From Candidatus Obscuribacterales bacterium (GTDB lineage: Bacteria > Cyanobacteriota > Vampirovibrionia > Obscuribacterales > Obscuribacteraceae), in the NCBI GenBank assembly GCA_019745415.1, contig JAIETF010000009.1:1-64000 (forward strand): a DNA stretch of 64,000 bases, given 5' to 3'. Every line of letters begins with the position of its first letter. Position 1 is the first letter of the stretch. Of this stretch, positions 1 through 7,189 are shown piece after piece. The notes below the pieces were generated by a model. It made no database searches and had not been told where the DNA came from. It saw only the letters and a list, made by a program, of their open reading frames with translations. The position numbers and the translations under genes are program-made.

Positions 1-117
1 CAAGCTGAAGCCGCCAAACAAGCTGAAGCCGCCAAACAAGCTGAAGCCGCCAAACAAGCTGAAGCCGCCAAACAAGCCGAAGCCGCCAAGCAAGCCGAAG
101 CCGCCAAACAAGCCGAG
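1..117 (+). repeat. 18-bp in-frame tandem repeats encoding QAEAAK
   Basis: Six complete 18-bp units (caagctgaagccgccaaa and variants) fill 1-108 and a seventh partial unit follows. All are in frame with the peptidase-domain ORF and differ mostly at synonymous third positions. The array continues upstream of the window, so total copy number is unknown. Confidence 0.95.
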
Positions 118-924
118 CCGGAGAAGCGAGTTGAGAAAGAGCAACAACCCGAGCCTGTAAACCTAGACGAGCTGGAACGACAAGAGCAATCCCTTGCCGC
201 AAAGAAAAACACCCAAGAGAAGAGCGAGCCTGCTAAAGCGCAACCAGGAGCCGGCAGCGGCGAAACAAAGTCTGAAGCAAAGCCCGGACCAGAGATTCTC
301 AATCCGACAGAGAGCAAGACTGAAGAAGGAGACAAGCCTCGCCAGAGCCGCATTGTCCGCACTCTTTCGGAGCGCTCGCGTTTCTACACCCATCAAGATG
401 ATTCGAAGAGTTGCTCTGCCTTCTCTTTCGGCATGATGGCCGCGGATCACCTATACGGCCGACCAGTTAAGCATGGCTCTGAAGCAGAGTATTTTAAAGA
501 GCTAGCCGGCACAATCAACCACGGCTATAGAGGCGATCTGAGGTCAATCGAAACAAAACTGCAGCAGATAGGGCTTGATGCAAAAGCTTATGATTACGGC
601 TTTGGCAAAGTATCGAGAGAGAGCCTCAAAGATCTCAACCGCGAACTCGACCAAGGTAAGTCTGCGGTAGTAAAAGTAATCAACCCGACTACAAAGAACC
701 CTCATTACATCTATGTGGCTGGTCGCGATAAGAACGGAGACTATATAGTCGGCGACCCCGCCAGGACCAATCGCACCAATTCGGCGCCGGTCTCGCCTGA
801 TTTTCTTTATTCAATGATGAGACAGCGAGACGGATTTGTCGTGGGCAGCGCGCCAAAAGATAGTGCTGGACGCGCATTTAACGTGCCCAGCACTGATATG
901 TCTCAAAGACGCAGAAGGAACTGA
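1..924 (+). CDS. Papain-fold (C39-like) cysteine peptidase domain protein, 5' end outside window
   Basis: The reading frame is open from base 1, so the N-terminus lies upstream; 307 codons are visible. It begins with tandem AAKQAE hexapeptides, continues as a low-complexity E/K/P/Q linker to about residue 120, and ends in a globular domain. That domain carries a Cys-His-Asp set spaced as in C39-like peptidases: Cys138 in SKSCSAFS, His235 in NPHYIYVAG and Asp252 in VGDPAR. The family cleaves leader peptides or acts as a general papain-like fold; the substrate cannot be told here. The repeat region is probably a coiled or extended spacer. An ATG at 433 lies inside the domain, after the catalytic Cys, and is not a credible start. 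No neighbour suggests a function. Confidence 0.6.
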   Translation, partial: QAEAAKQAEAAKQAEAAKQAEAAKQAEAAKQAEAAKQAEPEKRVEKEQQPEPVNLDELERQEQSLAAKKNTQEKSEPAKAQPGAGSGETKSEAKPGPEILNPTESKTEEGDKPRQSRIVRTLSERSRFYTHQDDSKSCSAFSFGMMAADHLYGRPVKHGSEAEYFKELAGTINHGYRGDLRSIETKLQQIGLDAKAYDYGFGKVSRESLKDLNRELDQGKSAVVKVINPTTKNPHYIYVAGRDKNGDYIVGDPARTNRTNSAPVSPDFLYSMMRQRDGFVVGSAPKDSAGRAFNVPSTDMSQRRRRN

Positions 925-1000
925 TTTAGAAGACCTAATTTAGAAGACCTGATTTAGAAGACCTGATTTAGTCGAACTAATTCAGCGAACTAATTTAGCC
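921..1000. repeat. Degenerate 14-bp tandem repeat between convergent genes
   Basis: Units resembling ctgatttagaagac start at 921, 935, 949 and 963, then decay through 977 and 990. The array spans the stop of the peptidase gene and the stop of rplI on the other strand, so both genes end inside it. No hairpin-plus-T-run terminator is seen. Confidence 0.8.
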
Positions 1001-1456
1001 GGCGGCGGTTTCCATCACTACTTCTAGATTAACTTCGCCCTGAACTTCGGGGGCCAGTTTAACGTGAACAGTGAAAGTGCCCAGTGCGGCCACATCTTCA
1101 TTGGTCTTCACCAATCTCTTATCGATGGGAGCTCCTACTTCTTTCTCGATCAAAGCAGCGATTTCTTTATGGGTAATCTTGCCATAAAGTTTGCCGCCTT
1201 CACCAACGCGAGCAGCAACTTTGATTGTGCCGATATTGCTGATTTTCTCAGACAGTTCGACTGCTGCTTTGTGCAATTGCTCAGCTTTGCGGCGCAGAGC
1301 TTCCAGATCTTCTTCCCGCTTCTTCAAACTACCGGCGGATGCGACCACGGCTAGACCGCGAGGCTGAAGGAAATTGCGGAAGTAACCCGGTTTGGCTTCG
1401 ACGATGTCGCCAGCCTGACCAAGCTTCTGTACTGAATGCTGCAAAATGACCTTCAT
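995..1456 (-). CDS. rplI: 50S ribosomal protein L9
   Basis: 153 residues, close to the usual L9 length of about 150. The N-terminus MKVILQHSVQKLGQAGD and the following VKPGYFRNFL-type segment (here AKPGYFRNFLQPRGLA) are the L9 signature, followed by the long connecting helix rich in K/E and a C-terminal domain. L9 binds 23S rRNA at the base of the L1 stalk. The frame stays open 18 codons upstream, but the ATG at 1454-1456 matches the family start and has a GGAGT Shine-Dalgarno at 1461-1465. It stands alone here, without rpsF, ssb or rpsR next to it. Confidence 0.97.
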   Translation of the reverse strand: MKVILQHSVQKLGQAGDIVEAKPGYFRNFLQPRGLAVVASAGSLKKREEDLEALRRKAEQLHKAAVELSEKISNIGTIKVAARVGEGGKLYGKITHKEIAALIEKEVGAPIDKRLVKTNEDVAALGTFTVHVKLAPEVQGEVNLEVVMETAAG

Positions 1457-1480
1457 AACAACTCCAAACAATATATATGC

Positions 1481-1499
1481 GCATGCTATATGAGCATGC
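1481..1499 (-). promoter_or_regulatory. Inverted repeat in the rplI 5' leader
   Basis: GCATGCT (1481-1487) and AGCATGC (1493-1499) form a perfect 7-bp inverted repeat with a 5-nt spacer. It lies 25 bp upstream of the rplI ATG and directly downstream of the putative -10, so it would form a hairpin at the 5' end of the transcript or serve as an operator. Confidence 0.45.
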
Positions 1500-1500
1500 C

Positions 1501-1530
1501 AGATTACCACGCAGAACCCACCCAGGCCAA
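1501..1530 (-). promoter_or_regulatory. Putative sigma70-type promoter of rplI
   Basis: Read on the minus strand: TTGGCC (1525-1530), an 18-bp spacer, then TAATCT (1501-1506). Transcription would start at about the first arm of the inverted repeat at 1481-1499. Position is right but the match to consensus is only moderate. Confidence 0.35.
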
Positions 1531-1609
1531 CAAAAGCAATTTAAATTAGTCTGGTTTGAAAAGTCGCTTCACAAAACCCAAGAGTCTTAACTGGCAATAA
1601 TGCAGCCGG

Positions 1610-2074
1610 TTAGTAATCAAGCCCTGTTTCTCTGAACATGCCACGTACCCCGGAAGGGTCGCACATAAAGCCGAATCGCTTGTAAAAACCATCAGTACCG
1701 GGATCTGCGTACAAAGTCACCAGCGGTATCTTGAATTCGTCCAACTCTTTCAAAAGCTCATACATGACAAGCCGACCAACACCTAACTTTTGATAGTCGG
1801 GACGAACCACCATATCCCAAATCGTGGCGTTAAAGACCATGTCCCCGGTGGCTCGGGCAAAACCAATCAACTGCCCCTCGTGCCAAACCGAAACAACAGC
1901 CATCGAATTTGCCAGGGCTTTGACAATCAAATCAGGCTCCCGCCGGCTCCAACCCACCGAGGCGCAAAGTTCCTGCACCGCTCTGGGAGGTACGGCCTTA
2001 TCGTGACTGACCTTAAGATTAGGAGGCAGATCTCTGGAGTGCTCGTTTTTGCGCCAAATTCCGGATAGAACCAT
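1610..2074 (-). CDS. GNAT family N-acetyltransferase
   Basis: 154 residues with the GNAT core: LIGFARATGD, then IWDMVVRPDYQKLGVGR, whose Q-x-x-G-x-G is the acetyl-CoA pyrophosphate loop, and the final FYKRFGF strand. The segment IGFAR..GD..(x)..IWD.V..PDYQ resembles plant/cyanobacterial GNAT proteins. Acceptor unknown. The ATG lies one base after the stop of the upstream rlmD-like gene, and its AGGA ribosome site sits inside the end of that gene, so the two are almost certainly translated from one transcript. Confidence 0.85.
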   Translation of the reverse strand: MVLSGIWRKNEHSRDLPPNLKVSHDKAVPPRAVQELCASVGWSRREPDLIVKALANSMAVVSVWHEGQLIGFARATGDMVFNATIWDMVVRPDYQKLGVGRLVMYELLKELDEFKIPLVTLYADPGTDGFYKRFGFMCDPSGVRGMFRETGLDY

Positions 2075-2075
2075 C

Positions 2076-3599
2076 TTAAATCCTATTTAGCAGGGCTACG
2101 GTTTCCACATGATAAGTCTGGGGGAACAAATCCACAGGCTTCACCCGAATTGTTTTATACCCATATGATGACAGTTCGCCAAGGTCCTCGCCCCCTTCTC
2201 CCTGATCTTCTTCAAGAATTCGCAAATCGCGGGCCAGGGTGGCGGGGTTGCAACTTACATAGATGATATTGCGTGGTCCGAATTGCTTAATTGCCTGCAA
2301 AACACGGGCGTCTACCCCTTTACGAGGCGGGTCCAATACCAATAGGTCAATCTCGGGTCTATTCTTGAGCAATTCTTCCAAGGCGTCTTCAACTTTAGAA
2401 GCCAAGAAATTGAGATTGCTTAATCCATTCAATTCGGCATTGGCCTGCCCGTCTTTCACTGCTTCTTCATTCTCTTCGATGGCAAACATCTCGCCGGCCA
2501 GATGGGAGAGCCAAATAGCGATTGTGCCTACCCCGGCATAAGCATCTACAATTGTGGCGTGACTGTGCACTCCGTGCACGGCTTGAGCAGCCATGTCGTG
2601 CACTATTTCTAAAAGCTTAACGGCTTGGCGGCTATTAACCTGGAAGAAACTTTCGGAAGAGAGCCTGAAAGTCAGCCCTTTCTGTAATACAGACGGTAAG
2701 TCATGACGGTTTGTTTGCAGCACTTCCTCGATATAATCTTTACCAAGAACATTGAGAGTGGTATCGCCCATGATGCGATTACCGCTCTGCTTATTGAAAT
2801 TCAAAGAGACCCCTTCAACCTCTTCGACTTCGGCCATCAGATCTTGAGCAATGCGGGTAAACACCTGCAAATACTCGTCTTTGGCAAAGTCGCGATATTT
2901 CATCGGTTCATGATTGACTACAAAAGTGACCAGCATCTTTTGCTTGGCAAAACTCATGCGCACATGTAGATGCCTAAGCAAACCCCGATGCTTATGCTCG
3001 TCATAGACCGAAAGCTTGTACTTACGCACTAAATTGCGCACGCTGTGTAAAACCTGGTCCATGACCCGTGGCTGAATCGAGCAGCTTTCGATATTCACTA
3101 ATCTATGGCTTTCATATTCATAATAGCCGGCCAAAGTCTTGCCGTTTTGAAATTGAAAAGGAAACTGAGCCTTATTGCGATAATGCCAGGGCTCGGCCTC
3201 GACTATCGGCTCCAAAATCTTTGCCAATCTATCGTCATCAAAAATCTTTCCACCGGAAAGATGCCTGAGAGCTTGCCTGACTAGACTGGATTTTGAGCGC
3301 AATTGCTCGGCATAATTCATATTTTGCCACTGACAGCCGCCACAGCGCTCAAAATGATTACATTCAGCCTTGACGCGCTCGGTAGAAGGTGACATTACCT
3401 CAACAATAGAGGCTCTGGCAAAATCTTTTCTAACATCAAACAGCTTGACCTTGAGCTTGTCGCCCACCACAGCTCTTTCTATAAAGACCGGCAAACCTTC
3501 TACTTTAGCCAGTCCGGCTCCACCGCCGGCCATCGATTCAATCTCGACATCAATGAGAGTATCTTTTTCAAGATTGTGCGCCTGTCTTATCTTAGCCAA
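2076..3599 (-). CDS. rlmD: 23S rRNA (uracil-C5)-methyltransferase, RlmD/RumA type
   Basis: 507 residues. An N-terminal TRAM domain (about 10-70) is followed by iron-sulphur cysteines C80, C86, C89 and C173, the [4Fe-4S] ligand pattern of RlmD. The methyltransferase domain has the SAM motif DAYAGVGT (352-359), DPPRKG (423-428) and the catalytic Cys450 in YVSCNPATLARDL; Glu499 near the end fits the general base. The enzyme makes 5-methyluridine in 23S rRNA (or tRNA in some TrmA-like relatives). The start is TTG at 3597-3599, supported by AGGAAG five bases upstream. First gene of a two-gene operon with the GNAT protein. Confidence 0.92.
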   Translation of the reverse strand: MAKIRQAHNLEKDTLIDVEIESMAGGGAGLAKVEGLPVFIERAVVGDKLKVKLFDVRKDFARASIVEVMSPSTERVKAECNHFERCGGCQWQNMNYAEQLRSKSSLVRQALRHLSGGKIFDDDRLAKILEPIVEAEPWHYRNKAQFPFQFQNGKTLAGYYEYESHRLVNIESCSIQPRVMDQVLHSVRNLVRKYKLSVYDEHKHRGLLRHLHVRMSFAKQKMLVTFVVNHEPMKYRDFAKDEYLQVFTRIAQDLMAEVEEVEGVSLNFNKQSGNRIMGDTTLNVLGKDYIEEVLQTNRHDLPSVLQKGLTFRLSSESFFQVNSRQAVKLLEIVHDMAAQAVHGVHSHATIVDAYAGVGTIAIWLSHLAGEMFAIEENEEAVKDGQANAELNGLSNLNFLASKVEDALEELLKNRPEIDLLVLDPPRKGVDARVLQAIKQFGPRNIIYVSCNPATLARDLRILEEDQGEGGEDLGELSSYGYKTIRVKPVDLFPQTYHVETVALLNRI

Positions 3600-3668
3600 C
3601 TTTTCTTCCTGCCTAAAACTTAGAAATGGAACCGGAAGCGCACTTCAACTAACAACGCTGAAGCCGCC

Positions 3669-3684
3669 TAGACTAGCTAGTCTA
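3669..3684. repeat. 16-bp perfect palindrome at a gene end
   Basis: TAGACTAGCTAGTCTA is fully self-complementary and contains the stop codon of the minus-strand gene ending at 3677. There is no loop or T-run, so a classical terminator is not supported. Confidence 0.6.
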
Positions 3685-4597
3685 ACAGAGATCTATCGGT
3701 GCGTCCGCTTATCTTCAGCTTCTTAATATCACCGGCAGTATCACCACCAAGCTCACTGTCAAAATCAGCACCGGCTTGATCAAGCCCATCGTCAAGCCCG
3801 GCTACTGCTGAAAGCCCCAGTCCAGCTTCAAGCTCTTCTAGTTTGGCGGAAAGCTCTTGGCGGCTGCTTCGACCGCTGCGCAATTGGTCTTCAATCAAGA
3901 AAAACTTACCCTTGAGAAGGCGCTGGTCATAACCCTGCGCGTAAGCCAATTTTTCATAGAGAGCCTTGCGCCTGGCTCGATAAGGTCCGTTTTGCAAGGG
4001 CGCCATTGCCAGTATTTCCGCATAGGTCTTGCCGCGAAAAGCAGTCAAACTGCTCCTTTCAACCTTTGTCAGAGTGACGCATTTGAGCACGGCGTCTTCG
4101 TCGAGATAACGATGGGCAAAGCAATCGACAGCAGCCCTATCTACAACTAAACGATAAAAATGACTCTGGTCTGTTTGACTATAAAAGTCACAGCTAAGCG
4201 ACTGCATCCAGCTGAAGCGCTCCGAAAGCAGGCGAGCAATCAATACGATGTCTATTTTGAGATCAGCCAAGCTGGCTCTCTTGTCTCTATAGATAGTGAG
4301 GTGAATTTCGCTCTTATTCCGGTCTATCGATACAAGCTCCGGGCTAGAGAGCCTAGCCATCTTACCCAGCTGACTTTGGGTGAGAGCCTCTCGAATCTGA
4401 CTCTGCAAAGCCGAAGCCTTACTTGAATAACTCCCAGCATACGCAACAAAACCGGGAGCAGAACTAAGCCCAGTGTCTTGTCTATATGCTTGTCTATATT
4501 CTGGCAGGGACTTTGCGGCAGCCGCAGGCGCCAAACCTCCTGAGAACGACAAAAGCGCCATCATGAAAGAAAATCCAGCGATATGAAGACGATTCAT
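3677..4597 (-). CDS. Secreted protein of unknown function
   Basis: 306 residues from the ATG at 4597. The N-terminus (MNRLHIAGFS then a hydrophobic stretch and PAAAAKS) is a signal peptide with likely cleavage near residue 28. The mature part is mixed alpha/beta, with three cysteines (in LSCDF, VDCFA and LKCVT), an arginine/lysine-rich middle and an acidic glycine/aspartate tail. I recognise no family. The frame is open to an ATG at 4663, but that start would put 22 residues before the signal peptide and overlap the promoter region of the divergent sbcD. Gene context (between rlmD and sbcD) does not suggest a role. Confidence 0.7.
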   Translation of the reverse strand: MNRLHIAGFSFMMALLSFSGGLAPAAAAKSLPEYRQAYRQDTGLSSAPGFVAYAGSYSSKASALQSQIREALTQSQLGKMARLSSPELVSIDRNKSEIHLTIYRDKRASLADLKIDIVLIARLLSERFSWMQSLSCDFYSQTDQSHFYRLVVDRAAVDCFAHRYLDEDAVLKCVTLTKVERSSLTAFRGKTYAEILAMAPLQNGPYRARRKALYEKLAYAQGYDQRLLKGKFFLIEDQLRSGRSSRQELSAKLEELEAGLGLSAVAGLDDGLDQAGADFDSELGGDTAGDIKKLKISGRTDRSLLD

Positions 4598-4662
4598 TGC
4601 AGGTGGAGCAAGAACACCAAAGATTAAATAGATGCCATTTATTAGACGCCATAAATCTACCA

Positions 4663-4668
4663 TATAAT
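4663..4668 (+). promoter_or_regulatory. TATAAT -10 box six bases before the sbcD ATG (possible leaderless start)
   Basis: A consensus TATAAT at 4663-4668 is separated from the ATG at 4675 by only six bases, so a transcript starting 6-7 bases downstream would begin at the start codon. No Shine-Dalgarno is present. A TTAGAC 15 bp upstream is a poor -35. Confidence 0.45.
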
Positions 4669-4674
4669 GAGCAA

Positions 4675-5961
4675 ATGGCCACAGAAACCGACAAAATTAC
4701 CAAAATCACAATGGTTCATGTCTCTGATATCCACTTTGGATCGGGAGAGAGCCATGGGCGCCTCAATCCCGACACAGGACTGAATATTAGATTTGAAGAC
4801 TTCGTACTGGCCTTGAAAAAGGCTGTGGACTACACCATTGAAAATCAAATCGATGTCTTCCTCTTTTCCGGTGACGCTTATCGCAATGCCTCTCCCGAAC
4901 CTATCTATCAAAAGATGTTTGCCCGCGAGCTAAATCGGCTCTCCAAGCACGAAGTCAAGACCATCTTAGTAGTCGGCAATCATGATCAGCTTTTGCGATC
5001 GACTCAGAGCCATGCCATGTCTGTCTTTCAGAGCCTAGAAGTACCAGACATGCTAATCGTGGATAAACCGATGATGCTTGAAATAGAAACCAAGCATGGT
5101 CCCTTCCAATTAATCGGTCTGCCTCATATCACCCGGCACAACCTCGCCAGTCTGGATAAATACAAAGACGCAAGCGCTCAAGAAATCGACCGAGTCTTAG
5201 CCCAGCACGTTGAAAGCCTACTGGCTGGTTTTTTCAGCAAATTGGACAAGACTAAACCCTGTGTCGTCACCGCCCATATGAGCACCGACAAAGCTTTGGC
5301 TGGTATCGAAGAAGAGCTTCTGGTTGGCTATACCATGACCTTTCCCACCGAGATGTTTATCTATGATGGGGTCGACTATGTGGCTCTGGGCCATATCCAT
5401 AAATACCAAGTTTTGAGAGAGAAAAACCCTGCCATTGTCTATGCCGGCTCCCTTGAGAGAGTTGATTTCGGGGAAGAGAAAGAAGACAAAGGCTTCGTAA
5501 AGGTAGACCTGATAAGGGGTTCTACCACTTTCTCCTACCAGTCGATTGCTCCTCGGCCGTTTATCACAGTAGAACTAGACCTGACCAAGAACAGAGAAAA
5601 TCAAGATAGCGAAAAACTTACCGAAAAGCTTATTCAAGCAGTGCGCCGTGAGATCTTGCCCGGTTGCGTGCTGCGGCTGAAATGCAAGATAAGCGCCGAA
5701 GATCTCAAACAGATAAACGAAGATCGACTGAAAGAGTCGGCGAGCGATGCCCTTTCTTTCAAACTGCAATTGGAAGTAGTGCCCGAGCATGCCCGCAGCC
5801 GCATTCCTCAACTGACCGAAGCATCAGTACTTTCGCCGATCAAGGCTCTCGATACCTATCTAAGCGAAGTGGCACCGGACAGAAAAGAAAGACTGCTGGA
5901 GCGCACGCGTTCAATGATGAATAAACTTGCCGCCGAAACCGGAGGCAGCGAAAGCTTATAG
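4675..5961 (+). CDS. sbcD: Metallophosphoesterase / SbcD (Mre11)-type DNA exonuclease subunit
   Basis: 428 residues. All phosphodiesterase motifs are visible: VSDIHFG (D18, H20), SGDAYR (D67), GNHD (102-104), TAHMS (H201) and GHIH (H240, H242). These bind two metal ions for nuclease activity. The region after about 260 matches the capping domain of SbcD/Mre11. SbcD normally works with the SbcC ATPase in processing DNA ends and hairpins, but no sbcC is adjacent. The start is placed at ATG 4675 because the conserved fold begins at residue 11; the open frame upstream lacks a good start. It is divergent from the secreted-protein gene. Confidence 0.85.
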   Translation: MATETDKITKITMVHVSDIHFGSGESHGRLNPDTGLNIRFEDFVLALKKAVDYTIENQIDVFLFSGDAYRNASPEPIYQKMFARELNRLSKHEVKTILVVGNHDQLLRSTQSHAMSVFQSLEVPDMLIVDKPMMLEIETKHGPFQLIGLPHITRHNLASLDKYKDASAQEIDRVLAQHVESLLAGFFSKLDKTKPCVVTAHMSTDKALAGIEEELLVGYTMTFPTEMFIYDGVDYVALGHIHKYQVLREKNPAIVYAGSLERVDFGEEKEDKGFVKVDLIRGSTTFSYQSIAPRPFITVELDLTKNRENQDSEKLTEKLIQAVRREILPGCVLRLKCKISAEDLKQINEDRLKESASDALSFKLQLEVVPEHARSRIPQLTEASVLSPIKALDTYLSEVAPDRKERLLERTRSMMNKLAAETGGSESL

Positions 5962-5968
5962 ACCGAAG

Positions 5969-7174
5969 TCATCGAGGAAGCCGACTGTAAACCTGATCAG
6001 CCAATTGCTGGGCCACCCATTCATGCATGACAGCCGTAAAGTGCCCCCCCGATGAAAAATTAGTGCCATCATCTGTAGTACTACCAGCCCAGCGCCTATA
6101 TCTCTCATCTAAATTCAGCACTTCTACCTTCATATCTTTAGCCGAGCGGTTCAACAAGTCTGTTTCAATCTGATTGTCGGTGAGAGTATGCTGACAGGGC
6201 CGAATCATCGGCGTGCGCAGAATCATAAAGTCTGAGCCGTCTTGGCGGCATTGCCGAGCAAAATTAAAGAGCTGTGCGTCCATCATATACCAATAGCATT
6301 TGGTGAAGTTCGCCCTGGTTTCATCGGTGGGCAGTCCGCTGTCCGAAGACGAGGACTTAGGGGCAAAACTAAGGAGCAAATCGGGATTCTCGAGGAAGCG
6401 TCCAAACTGCTCACGCATGACCGAAACCACACCCCAGATGCGGCTATTGGCTCTAAGCCAATCACAAGTCAACATGCGCCTGCCGGCCGCCGACTGAAAA
6501 TACTCACGCACACAAGTATCATCATAAGTGACATGACGGTTATAGTCGGCAAACAAGACCGGGCGAACAAAAAGCAAATTGTCGGTGGTCATCGGCAAGA
6601 GTTTGGAAACTTCTTCCACACGGCAATTGTGAATAACAAGATCTGGCTTAAACTGACTGCCCAAGACCTTGTAGCGCAGATAAGACTGTGCGGTGGAATA
6701 ATTGGAAACGCCAAAATTAAGCACTTCCACCTTCAAACCTTGCCGTCCATCGCGCTGCAAACGCTCGTTCAGCTTCGCTTGTAAGCGAGAAAGAAAATTA
6801 TCGAGGCGCGCCACTTGTAGAGATTCTATGTATGAGTCGCCAAATACAGCTATTCTATAGACCCCTGCTGGTTTCTCTTTCTTGATTTCATCGTTTTGCA
6901 TGGCAAAACTATTGATCTTGAATTGGCCGAAGCCTTCCTTTCGCTGGGTGACTCGCTTTCCGGCTATGAGGTTATAGCCTAGATAACGGTCTGGTCTTAT
7001 ATGCTCGCTATCACCTACGCCAACGATGTAAAAGAAAACTTCCAGGGCAAGAATGAGGCATAGCAGATAAGCAAGACCCTGCCCCAAAGAAAAGAGAACT
7101 GAAAGCGGCCGCTTCTGCACCGCCTTTGGTGTCAGACCAATCTCTTTTTCACGCTCGATATCAAGTATGGTCAT
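5969..7174 (-). CDS. SGNH/GDSL-like membrane-anchored protein (glycan O-acylation accessory)
   Basis: 401 residues from the ATG at 7174; a GTG two codons upstream is the alternative. A cytoplasmic N-terminus precedes one membrane helix (about 25-50), then an extracytoplasmic SGNH domain: nucleophile block FGDSYIES (Ser114), Asn block GVSNYS (N158) and a C-terminal GGHFT block (H378). The family hydrolyses or transfers O-acyl groups on polysaccharides. The MBOAT gene ends nine bases upstream on the same strand, a pairing typical of AlgI/AlgX- or PatA/PatB-type O-acylation systems. It converges on sbcD with a 7-bp gap. Confidence 0.8.
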   Translation of the reverse strand: MTILDIEREKEIGLTPKAVQKRPLSVLFSLGQGLAYLLCLILALEVFFYIVGVGDSEHIRPDRYLGYNLIAGKRVTQRKEGFGQFKINSFAMQNDEIKKEKPAGVYRIAVFGDSYIESLQVARLDNFLSRLQAKLNERLQRDGRQGLKVEVLNFGVSNYSTAQSYLRYKVLGSQFKPDLVIHNCRVEEVSKLLPMTTDNLLFVRPVLFADYNRHVTYDDTCVREYFQSAAGRRMLTCDWLRANSRIWGVVSVMREQFGRFLENPDLLLSFAPKSSSSDSGLPTDETRANFTKCYWYMMDAQLFNFARQCRQDGSDFMILRTPMIRPCQHTLTDNQIETDLLNRSAKDMKVEVLNLDERYRRWAGSTTDDGTNFSSGGHFTAVMHEWVAQQLADQVYSRLPR

Positions 7175-7189
7175 AATCACTCAATCTAG

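Noticed and set aside
1-117. Short direct repeats at the window start as a CRISPR array
   Set aside because: Units are contiguous, 18 bp, without spacers, and encode an in-frame hexapeptide.
433-924. Separate gene starting at ATG 433
   Set aside because: The frame is open to base 1 and the catalytic Cys lies upstream of this ATG.
6242-6784. 180-codon open frame on the plus strand
   Set aside because: It is antisense to a well-supported SGNH gene and shows no domain or start signal.
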